From contig JAQBPS010000188.1 of assembly GCA_028287415.1 (NCBI GenBank), forward strand, positions 1 through 6,055: a stretch of 6,055 nt of DNA, read 5' to 3'. The notes beneath the pieces were generated by a model. The model searched no databases and was not told where the DNA came from. It saw nothing but the letters and a program-made list of their open reading frames with translations. Shown piece by piece: positions 1-4,345 of the stretch (positions are counted from its first letter, which is position 1; each line of letters opens with the position of its first letter). This DNA comes from Bacillota bacterium. Its GTDB lineage: Bacteria; Bacillota; Sulfobacillia; Symbiobacteriales; Symbiobacteriaceae. The position numbers and the translations under genes were made by a program.

Positions 1-1522
1 GGAGCCGCCAATCCACGTGGATGGAGACGTCCTGGGCGCCCTTGGGCCGGCTGACCACCACCCGGGCGATCAGCATCCGCAGGATCTGCTGCTGCTCGGT
101 GAGCGCCAGAGCGTCCCACTCGTCAAGTCTGGCGTACCAGGCCCCAGCTTGCTCCAGGTCGACCTGCGAGCCAGCGATCTCCCTGCGCTCAGCGTCCGCG
201 GCGGCGAGCTGCCCGCTGATCTGCTCCCGCTCCGCCCGGCTCTCCCGGGTGAGTTCCATGTAGACCTCGGCCGCCAGCTTGCCCGCCTTGTAGTCGCCCT
301 TGAAGCGCTCAAGCAGGGCCTCCACCGCACTGAAGCGCCCCTTCAGGGCCTTCACCCGGACTTCATGCTCCCGGAGCCGGTCCGCCAGTCCTTCGAGCAT
401 GTCCGCCCGAAATCCGCCCTTCAGCGGCCAGGTTTCCCGGACCCGCGCGACGACGAAGCCATCCAGCGTGGCCGCCGTGATCGACCGGGAGGCGCACTTC
501 GCCGCCCCGGCAGATCGGGCCCCGGCGCAGGCATAGAAGCGCTGATTCTGCTTGCCGCCCTGGATGCCCACCCAGGCGTGGCCACACGGGCACTTGAGCA
601 GGCCCGACAGGAGGTAGGGGGAGGACTGGGTGCGAGCGGACGCGCCCCGGTTGACCCGCGGGCGCCCCGCCCGGATCCGCGCCGCCTGATCCCAGCTCTC
701 CTGGTCGACGATGGCCGGGGCGGCCCCGTCGCAGCTGATCACCTCAGCGGCGTCCTTTTCGACGACCCGGCCCAGCTTCTTCTTCTGGGCAAAGGCCCGC
801 CGGTTGAAGACGAGGCGCCCGGCGTAGAGCGGGTTCCGCAGCAGCCGTGAGATGTCGGCATTCTGCCACATCCGCCCGCTGCGCGTGGGTGTGCCCTGGT
901 CGTTCAGCCCGAAGGCGATCAGCCGGCAGGAGCGCCCCCTGAGGTACTCCGCGAAGATACGGCGGACGACAGCCGCCTCGTCCTCCCTGATCTCCCAGCC
1001 CCCGGCCTCGGCCTTCTGGAGGCCGAAGGGGTAGACCATGCCGGGGTTCCGGCCCTTCTCGGCGTTCTTGACCTTGCCCGACCAGGTGCGGCTCTTGATG
1101 CTTGAGCGTTCGAAGTCGGCAAAGCTGCCCAGCATGGTGAAGAACATCTTGCCGGCGTCCGAGGTCGTATCGACCGGCTCCTGGGTCGACCGGACGCAGC
1201 AGGCTTCCTCCCACTCGTCCAGGACCAGGTTGATGATGTCCTTGATATTCCGGCTCAGGCGATCCAGCTTATAGACAACGGCACACTCCACCTGACCGGC
1301 CCTGACCGAGTCGCGCAGGCGCGCCAAGGCCGGCCGCTCCAGGTTGCTCCCGGACCAGCCGTCGTCGATGAAGGTCAGTTCGTCCCGGGCCACCCAGCCC
1401 TGGGACATGCAGTAGTACCGGCAGCTCTCCCGCTGGATCTCCAGTGTATGCCCCTGCCCCTGATCCTCGGTTGACCAGCGGATGTAGATTGCGACCTTGT
1501 CGGAGGCAATCTTCGTCTTCAT
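1..1522 (-). CDS. Large serine recombinase LSR1, 3' end beyond window
   Basis: Site-specific recombinase that would integrate and excise the element on the left of the window. The frame is open from ATG 1522 to the edge (507 codons seen). Order seen: resolvase-type catalytic domain with YIRWSTEDQ (nucleophile Ser17, Arg15), IDDGWSG at 52-58, ERPAL at 62-66, KLDRLSR at 85-91 and FADFERSSIKSR at 134-145; then the recombinase DNA-binding domain (about 155-300); then a zinc ribbon with Cys311, Cys313, Cys332 and Cys343; then a charged coiled coil (about 380-460). The last residues seen (DVSIHVDW) align with the EITCEVVWNW region of the neighbouring recombinase, so perhaps only some tens of codons are missing. 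The start is fixed by GAGGTGG at 1529-1535, 7 bases from the ATG. It is clearly homologous to LSR2 but diverged, so it is not a recent duplicate. Family assignment is certain; its target and cargo are not visible. Confidence 0.95.
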   Translation of the reverse strand, partial: MKTKIASDKVAIYIRWSTEDQGQGHTLEIQRESCRYYCMSQGWVARDELTFIDDGWSGSNLERPALARLRDSVRAGQVECAVVYKLDRLSRNIKDIINLVLDEWEEACCVRSTQEPVDTTSDAGKMFFTMLGSFADFERSSIKSRTWSGKVKNAEKGRNPGMVYPFGLQKAEAGGWEIREDEAAVVRRIFAEYLRGRSCRLIAFGLNDQGTPTRSGRMWQNADISRLLRNPLYAGRLVFNRRAFAQKKKLGRVVEKDAAEVISCDGAAPAIVDQESWDQAARIRAGRPRVNRGASARTQSSPYLLSGLLKCPCGHAWVGIQGGKQNQRFYACAGARSAGAAKCASRSITAATLDGFVVARVRETWPLKGGFRADMLEGLADRLREHEVRVKALKGRFSAVEALLERFKGDYKAGKLAAEVYMELTRESRAEREQISGQLAAADAERREIAGSQVDLEQAGAWYARLDEWDALALTEQQQILRMLIARVVVSRPKGAQDVSIHVDWRL

Positions 1523-1528
1523 GGCGAA

Positions 1529-1537
1529 CCACCTCTA
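1529..1537 (-). promoter_or_regulatory. LSR1 ribosome binding site overlapped by the tadC-frame stop codon
   Basis: On the minus strand the sequence reads TTAGAGGTGGTTCGCC and then ATG. The TAG at 1535-1537 ends the reading frame that enters from tadC, and its last G is the first G of the GAGGTG ribosome binding site. LSR1 starts 12 bases after the stop. The arrangement suggests translational coupling to whatever is translated in the tadC frame, and it mirrors the arrangement ahead of LSR2. Confidence 0.7.
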
Positions 1538-1542
1538 AGATG

Positions 1543-1572
1543 AGGATAACATGGGTTGTGTTTCCAGGTCGA
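1543..1572 (-). promoter_or_regulatory. Possible weak promoter ahead of LSR1
   Basis: Minus-strand TATCCT (1543-1548) is preceded by TG one base upstream, giving an extended -10 form, with TCGACC 18 bases further upstream (1567-1572). It matches consensus at 4 of 6 positions in each box. Transcription from it would begin almost at the ribosome binding site, which is unusually close, so it may not be used. Confidence 0.25.
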
Positions 1573-1636
1573 GCATGGGGACACGCATCTTTACAGTCGT
1601 CAGTTGGGCGATCCGCTGCGCCTCCGACTGTTTGAA
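1571..1636 (-). pseudogene. tadC: Detached internal fragment of tadC
   Basis: Minus-strand translation from 1636 gives FKQSEAQRIAQLTTVKMRVP and then Met. This follows directly, in frame, on the ...QQIRT that ends the intact part of tadC at 4328. Tad pilus platform proteins usually continue after QIRT with a charged run of Glu, Ala, Gln and Arg and then Val-Lys-Met/Leu-x-x-Pro before the last membrane helix, which is what is seen here. After Pro-Met the frame becomes unrelated and stops at 1535, so this piece is itself cut by a second element. It encodes roughly TadC residues 251-271. The final hydrophobic helix, perhaps 25-40 residues, is not in the window. The match was made by eye from the family pattern and from frame continuity. 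Confidence 0.8.
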
Positions 1637-1660
1637 GAGGGGAGATGCAGGAATAAAAAT
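1611..1660. other. Left attachment-site junction of element 2
   Basis: This is one hybrid site of the 2.7-kb element. Host tadC sequence lies to the left of the core TTTGAA (1631-1636) and element sequence (AAGAGG at 1635-1640 onward) to the right. The same six bases recur at 4322-4327 at the other end. The likely crossover dinucleotide is TG at 1633-1634, because it is the centre of symmetry of both the rejoined element end and the rejoined host site. Confidence 0.75.
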
Positions 1661-1680
1661 CGGGAGGGCACCTCCCGATT
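1658..1680 (-). terminator. Strong intrinsic terminator at the left end of element 2
   Basis: A perfect 10-bp stem, AATCGGGAGG (1658-1667) with CCTCCCGATT (1671-1680), closes a 3-base loop. On the minus strand it is followed by TTTTTATT, a good U-tract. On the plus strand the following ATTTGTTCTTT is weaker, so some two-way activity is possible. It lies about 20 bases inside the element, between LSR2 and its surroundings on one side and the tadC remnant plus LSR1 on the other, so it should block leftward read-through into LSR1. Confidence 0.85.
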
Positions 1681-1689
1681 ATTTGTTCT

Positions 1690-1850
1690 TTGCCACTGGG
1701 CTGACGCACTCAATGATATACAATATTTTTCCGATGCATTTGTGTCCGAATCCGTGTAAGGGCTGCACAGCACAACTGGGGTTTTTCGGCCGCGGGATTA
1801 CTATAAATAATGGTGTATTACATAAATAACAATTTTTAGGTGTGCTTAGC
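1690..1850 (+). promoter_or_regulatory. AT-rich control region with paired ATTAC-ATAAATAA repeats
   Basis: This stretch is much richer in A and T than the rest of the window and has no convincing gene. It holds an imperfect direct repeat, ATTACTATAAATAA (1797-1810) and ATTACATAAATAA (1817-1829), starting 20 bases apart, or about two helical turns. This spacing suits cooperative protein binding. TATAAA-like boxes occur inside the repeats, so promoter and operator may overlap. TATACAAT occurs near 1717-1724, but no -35 box stands at good spacing. It probably drives the plus-strand small genes. No regulator is identified. Confidence 0.4.
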
Positions 1851-1857
1851 AATATGT

Positions 1858-1893
1858 GCCGGTGGAACTCCGTTCACTGACGGGAGCCGGTGG
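1858..1893 (+). repeat. GCCGGTGG direct repeat flanking a short hairpin
   Basis: GCCGGTGG occurs at 1858-1865 and again at 1886-1893, a 28-base period. Between them CTCCGT and ACGGGAG can form a stem with a single bulged G and a 6-base loop (TCACTG). It lies just ahead of the 44-residue small ORF and could be a leader structure or a binding site. No known family is recognised. Confidence 0.35.
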
Positions 1894-1908
1894 TCAGGTA
1901 CGGTGTAC

Positions 1909-2043
1909 ATGGAGGTGCAGCGGCGTTCCCGCAAGCCCCACCCGCAGCGAGGTCTCGCCATAGGCGCAGCTGTGATCGGGATCGTGACCGGTGGTTTCTT
2001 GCTGCTATCCGCCGGGATGCTCTGGCTCCTGTGGCCTAAATGA
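1909..2043 (+). CDS. Small single-span membrane protein (44 aa), hypothetical
   Basis: The predicted peptide has a basic N-terminus (MEVQRRSRKPHPQRG), one long hydrophobic segment (about residues 16-41, rich in Gly, Ile, Val, Leu and Trp) and a short WPK end. By the positive-inside rule the basic end would stay in the cytoplasm. GTG 1903 is an alternative start two codons earlier. The ribosome binding site is weak (AGGT near 1896-1899 for the GTG start), which lowers confidence. It is encoded opposite to LSR2 inside element 2, downstream of the AT-rich control region. Function is unknown; small membrane proteins in mobile elements can be holin-like, toxin-like or modulatory, but nothing here decides between these. 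Confidence 0.4.
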   Translation: MEVQRRSRKPHPQRGLAIGAAVIGIVTGGFLLLSAGMLWLLWPK

Positions 2044-2095
2044 TCCGGCCGAGCGGAACAACCAAGGGCAGCCCCATGGGAATGGTCGTTCGTTA

Positions 2096-2278
2096 GTGAT
2101 CCCTCCCGGTCCGAAGGGAGTTACCCAGAAGGGAAACCCGGATCTCCCCTTCGGGTGCGCAGAGATAAATGAATGGGCCGACCAGGTTCTGGTGTTGCTG
2201 CGAGGCGGCTTCAGCAGTGGCCATATCGTCGCCAATAAGGCCCATCGAATGGCCATGCTTGTTTTGGATGTAAAGTAA
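2096..2278 (+). CDS. Doubtful small ORF (60 aa)
   Basis: An open frame from GTG 2096 to TAA 2276-2278. The second half (EINEWADQVLVLLRGGF, then ...NKAHRMAMLVLDVK) looks helical and protein-like, and the first half is Pro/Gly-rich. No good ribosome binding site precedes the GTG, and a longer open frame extends upstream over the end of the 44-residue ORF. The DNA also folds into short GC hairpins (CTCCC...GGGAG near 2104-2120; GAAGGG...CCCTTC near 2129-2153), so it could be a structured RNA instead. A recombination directionality factor would be expected in an element like this and this ORF is one of few candidates, but no motif supports that. Confidence 0.25.
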   Translation: MIPPGPKGVTQKGNPDLPFGCAEINEWADQVLVLLRGGFSSGHIVANKAHRMAMLVLDVK

Positions 2279-2281
2279 GAA

Positions 2282-2325
2282 AATCGGGGCGAAGTGTCTA
2301 CTCAGGACACGGGATTTCGCAGATT
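2282..2325 (+). promoter_or_regulatory. Structured leader ahead of the 38-residue small gene
   Basis: GTGTC (2294-2298) pairs with GACAC (2306-2310) across a 7-base loop. GCGAA (2289-2293) pairs with TTCGC (2316-2320) beyond a GGGAT bulge, and AATC (2282-2285) can pair with GATT (2322-2325). The nested complementarity suggests a folded 5' leader. It does not match a riboswitch class I can recognise. Confidence 0.4.
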
Positions 2326-2363
2326 GGTAGCGAATACAGAAAGTGGCAGGAGCGGGTACCGGA

Positions 2364-2384
2364 AATCACTTAAGGGGAGTGATT
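2364..2384 (+). promoter_or_regulatory. Hairpin presenting the ribosome binding site of the 38-residue gene
   Basis: AATCACT (2364-2370) and AGTGATT (2378-2384) form a perfect 7-bp stem around the loop TAAGGGG. The ribosome binding sequence AAGGGGAG (2372-2379) lies mostly in this loop, partly in the stem, and its GGAG core is 9 bases from GTG 2389. Folding would limit ribosome access, so translation of the small gene may be controlled by structure, or by an antisense or protein partner. Confidence 0.5.
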
Positions 2385-2388
2385 CACG

Positions 2389-2505
2389 GTGTCGGCTAAG
2401 GAAAAGGTGCTGACGGCCCTGTGCATAGCGGCATTCACGGAGGCCCTAAGACTCGTGGTTCACGAGCTCCTCCCTCTGATCGTGCGCATGCTTCCGGGAT
2501 TCTGA
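2389..2505 (+). CDS. Small hydrophobic/amphipathic peptide (38 aa), hypothetical
   Basis: It starts at GTG 2389 (MSAKEKVLTALCIAAFTEAL...) and ends ...LIVRMLPGF at TGA 2503-2505. The peptide has a short charged head and then about 30 residues of almost continuous hydrophobic helix with a few charged positions (Glu, Arg, His, Glu), ending in an Arg and a Pro-Gly break. This suits a membrane-associated amphipathic helix. The start is supported by AAGGGGAG 9 bases upstream, which is a better signal than for the other small ORFs here. It converges on LSR2. No family is recognised. The size and character would fit a type I toxin or a small membrane regulator, but there is no sequence match behind that. 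Confidence 0.5.
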   Translation: MSAKEKVLTALCIAAFTEALRLVVHELLPLIVRMLPGF

Positions 2506-2555
2506 GGCCCTGGACCCAACCGGACCCGCCCCTGCCACCCCTTAATCTGTTCCGA

Positions 2556-2570
2556 TTTAACGATGTTAAA
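2556..2570. repeat. TTTAAC-GAT-GTTAAA inverted repeat
   Basis: Perfect 6-bp arms with a 3-base centre lie between the two convergent genes, next to the hairpin at 2576-2608. It may add to termination or be a small protein-binding palindrome. Confidence 0.35.
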
Positions 2571-2575
2571 CCGGC

Positions 2576-2608
2576 GGGCCTGGATGCCTCCCAGAGGCTT
2601 CCAGGCCC
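2576..2608. terminator. Hairpin between LSR2 and the convergent small gene
   Basis: GGGCCTGGA (2576-2584) pairs with TCCAGGCCC (2600-2608); inside it GCCTC (2586-2590) pairs with GAGGC (2594-2598) after one T-T mismatch, leaving a 3-base loop. The stem is long and GC-rich, but the T-tract is poor on either side (CGCCGGTTTAAC on the minus strand, GTTCTT on the plus strand). It begins 6 bases beyond the LSR2 stop codon, so it most likely ends the LSR2 message, with weaker use from the other side. Confidence 0.6.
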
Positions 2609-2613
2609 GTTCT

Positions 2614-4269
2614 TCAGTCGGCGGCAGCGAACCTCCCTGCCACCCGTTTCCGACCCGCAGCGGCCGCCTTGGTGCGTGCCGTGCCGCGTTCCTGGCGGAT
2701 CACCTGCACCGGCTCACGTTGCTCGACGCCGCCGTCCCAGTTCCACACGACCTCGCACGTGATCTCGCCAGACTGCTTATCCCGGTGCGCCACGATGTGC
2801 GAGATGAAGTGCCGCAGCAGTTGCTTCTGCTCCGGGTGGGTCAGTTGCTCCCACTCGTTGATGCGGTCCAGTAGGAGTGTGGTGCGCACCTGCTGGTTCA
2901 CAGAGGCCAGGGCGCCCTCCATAGCCTCAGCCGCCTCCCGGACTTTCTTGCGGGCCTCCGCGAGCCTGGTATGCAGCTCCGCCAAGAGCTCTCGATACTC
3001 TTCCAGCGACAGCTTCCCATCGATAAACAGCGCCTTGATGCGCCGTTCGCTGTCCTCGAGCCGCTTTAATTCGGCCTGGGCCGCATCCCTGACGAGCACC
3101 AGGGCTAGATGGCGAGCCTTCACATTCCGGGAGAGGTGTTCCAGCAGTCGCTTCCGGGCCGTCTCGCCCCGGAACAGCGCAAGCATCTGCTCCACGACCA
3201 CATTGTCCAGCAGGCCCTGGCGAATGTTTCCAGAATTGCACACGTGCGCACCCGTGGTCTGGGCGCCCCCGCAGGCGTAATAGCGGTAGCTGATTCCCCG
3301 GGCCTCGAACCCGATGCCACTCAACGACCGCCCGCAGGAACACTTCAGTAGTCCGCTCAGCAGAGACTGGCTCCCCAGAGTCCGCCCGGTGCCGTGGTTC
3401 CGGCCGACGCCGGGGCGCTCAGCGCGTAGCCTTTGGACAGCCTCAAACTCCTCCCGACTCACAAGCGGCGGGAAGAACCCTTCAGTCACCACGAGGGGCT
3501 CCGCAGCCGCCACTTTCTTGCCATTACGCACCCGCCGCTTCCCGTAGACGAACCGGCCTATGTATGCCTGATTAGCCAGGATGCGCCCCAGCGTGGGTTG
3601 CGCCCACTTGCCGCCGGTGGGGGAGGAGTGGCCCTCCTGGTCCAACTGCTTGGAGATGGCCCGGCAGCCGAGGCCACCAAGGTAAAGCCTGAAGATCCAC
3701 GCCACCACGGCGGCCTCAGCCGGCAAAACCGCCATCCGCCCGTCGTCAGTCTTCGCATATCCGTAGGGGATTGACCCGCCCGGGAATCGCCCTTGCTGGG
3801 CCCGCCGTAGCCGGCCCGAAGTCATCCGGTCCCGGATGACGCTCCGCTCCCATTCCGCAAACGACATCAGCTGGTAGAAGAACATCTTCCCTGTGGGGCT
3901 CAACGTGTCGATCGGCTCCCGGGCGCTCTTGATCGAGCAGAGCCCGTCCCACTCTTCCAGAACCAGCTTGACCATGTCCAGCACCGAGCGGCTCAACCGG
4001 TCCAGCTTGAAGACGACCACACAGTCGACCTGACGCTGGCGCACCAGCCCGCGCAGCCGCCCCAAAGCAGGGCGCTCCATGGTAGCGCCAGAGATCCCGT
4101 CATCTACGAAGACCAGGTCGTCGCGGAACGTCCACCCCTGACTGACGATGTAGCCCTTGCAGGCATCCATCTGCACATCAAGCGTGGTGCCCTCGCCCTG
4201 GTCTTCGGTGGACCACCGAATGTAGATCGCCACCCGGTCGGTCCGGATCTGATCGGCTGGTACGCTCAC
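2614..4269 (-). CDS. Large serine recombinase LSR2 of the complete element
   Basis: Site-specific recombinase expected to cut attB and attP at a 2-base core through a covalent serine-DNA intermediate and so integrate and excise element 2. With GTG 4269 as start it has 551 residues, normal for the family. Seen in order: YIRWSTEDQ with Arg18 and nucleophile Ser20; VDDGISG 55-61; ERPAL 65-69; KLDRLSR 88-94; EWERSVIRDR 139-148; recombinase domain about 160-295; zinc ribbon Cys310, Cys312, Cys333, Cys344; coiled coil about 390-460, the region that controls directionality in characterised relatives; and a basic tail rich in Arg, Lys and Ala. GTG 4269 is preferred over GTG 4278 because GAGGTGG (4275-4281) stands 6 bases before it and would overlap the earlier GTG. 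All catalytic motifs are intact, so the enzyme looks functional. Its 5' end is 55 bases from the crossover point. Confidence 0.95.
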   Translation of the reverse strand: MSVPADQIRTDRVAIYIRWSTEDQGEGTTLDVQMDACKGYIVSQGWTFRDDLVFVDDGISGATMERPALGRLRGLVRQRQVDCVVVFKLDRLSRSVLDMVKLVLEEWDGLCSIKSAREPIDTLSPTGKMFFYQLMSFAEWERSVIRDRMTSGRLRRAQQGRFPGGSIPYGYAKTDDGRMAVLPAEAAVVAWIFRLYLGGLGCRAISKQLDQEGHSSPTGGKWAQPTLGRILANQAYIGRFVYGKRRVRNGKKVAAAEPLVVTEGFFPPLVSREEFEAVQRLRAERPGVGRNHGTGRTLGSQSLLSGLLKCSCGRSLSGIGFEARGISYRYYACGGAQTTGAHVCNSGNIRQGLLDNVVVEQMLALFRGETARKRLLEHLSRNVKARHLALVLVRDAAQAELKRLEDSERRIKALFIDGKLSLEEYRELLAELHTRLAEARKKVREAAEAMEGALASVNQQVRTTLLLDRINEWEQLTHPEQKQLLRHFISHIVAHRDKQSGEITCEVVWNWDGGVEQREPVQVIRQERGTARTKAAAAGRKRVAGRFAAAD

Positions 4270-4274
4270 AAGGA

Positions 4275-4282
4275 CCACCTCA
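4275..4282 (-). promoter_or_regulatory. LSR2 ribosome binding site overlapped by the truncated tadC stop
   Basis: TGA at 4280-4282 ends the truncated tadC frame and lies inside TGAGGTGG, the LSR2 ribosome binding site. LSR2 begins 10 bases after the stop. Ribosomes finishing TadC' could reinitiate on LSR2, which links recombinase synthesis to pilus operon expression. Confidence 0.75.
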
Positions 4283-4298
4283 CACCAGATCTACCAGG

Positions 4299-4327
4299 AT
4301 TTTACCACTGTGTATCGCCTCTTTGAA
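4299..4327 (-). promoter_or_regulatory. Candidate LSR2 promoter whose -35 box is the attachment core
   Basis: On the minus strand TAAAAT (4299-4304, 5 of 6 to consensus) is preceded by TG one base upstream, an extended -10 form. Exactly 17 bases upstream is TTCAAA (4322-4327, 4 of 6), which is the six-base repeat shared by both element ends. Transcription would start near 4292, leaving a leader of roughly 20 bases with the ribosome binding site. Because TTCAAA is kept in the excised circle, this promoter should work in both forms. Confidence 0.5.
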
Positions 4328-4345
4328 CGTCCGGATCTGCTGCAC
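4299..4345. other. Right attachment-site junction of element 2
   Basis: Element sequence (ending CCTCTT at 4318-4323) meets host tadC sequence (AACGTCCGG at 4326-4334) around core TG 4324-4325, with TTTGAA at 4322-4327 repeated at the other end. Rejoined to the left element end it forms CCTCTT-TG-AAGAGG, a perfect 6-bp dyad that continues imperfectly outward to about 24 bases per side. Confidence 0.75.

Larger units (their letters stand above)
1..1577 (-). mobile_element. Serine-recombinase element 1 (one end only)
   Basis: The recombinase LSR1 sits at one end of this element, as is usual for such elements, with its 5' end facing the insertion point. The host sequence resumes at about 1571-1585, where the minus-strand reading frame changes from TadC-like (VKMRVPM) to unrelated residues. 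The exact crossover cannot be read because the other end lies outside the window. In the neighbouring element the crossover is 55 bases from the recombinase start; the same spacing here would put it at about 1574-1578, where CATG occurs (1574-1577). That position is an inference. Confidence 0.7.
1634..4324 (-). mobile_element. Complete 2,691-bp serine-recombinase element inserted in tadC (element 2)
   Basis: The two TG core dinucleotides (1633-1634 and 4324-4325) are 2,691 bases apart. Removing one copy of the interval joins ...QIRT to FKQSEAQR... in the tadC frame without a stop. The content is a terminator just inside the left end, an AT-rich control region, small plus-strand ORFs (1909-2043, 2389-2505 and doubtfully 2096-2278), a hairpin between convergent genes, and LSR2 reading inward from the right end. 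No replication, conjugation or structural phage genes are present, so this is a minimal integrative element that would need another route to move between cells, or it is a remnant. The direct repeat is only 6 bases, but frame restoration and the dyads give independent support. Confidence 0.8.

Noticed and set aside
17..850. 277-residue plus-strand ORF opposite LSR1
   Set aside because: It is antisense to a well-supported recombinase frame. Long open antisense frames are expected at this GC content, and its Pro/Arg/Gly-rich composition shows no domain.
744..1214. Suspicion that LSR1 is frameshifted, because several shorter minus-strand frames cover it
   Set aside because: Direct translation from ATG 1522 is open without a stop to base 1, with every domain in order. 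The shorter frames are shadows.
1269..1709. 146-residue minus-strand ORF
   Set aside because: It is a shifted-frame shadow of LSR1, whose true frame shows all catalytic motifs. It also runs through the terminator.
1551..1829. 92-residue plus-strand ORF with an apparent GAGG site upstream
   Set aside because: It crosses the tadC remnant, the att core and the perfect terminator hairpin at 1658-1680, and its sequence shows no protein-like pattern.
2281..2388. Resemblance to a cyclic-di-GMP riboswitch (GGTAGCG and GGGTACCG pieces)
   Set aside because: The conserved core elements and their order are absent; only short GC-rich similarities are present.
1523..2613. tRNA gene as the insertion target, or a CRISPR array among the repeats
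   Set aside because: No cloverleaf with a TTC arm is seen, and the repeats are pairs only, too short and differently spaced for an array. The target is the tadC coding sequence.
2669..3280. 203-residue plus-strand ORF opposite LSR2
   Set aside because: It is a Ser/Arg-rich antisense shadow of the LSR2 coiled-coil and zinc-ribbon region, with no ribosome binding site worth noting.
2614..4278. LSR1 and LSR2 as a recent tandem duplication within one element
   Set aside because: They share motifs but differ throughout, and a tadC fragment lies between them, so they belong to separate insertions.
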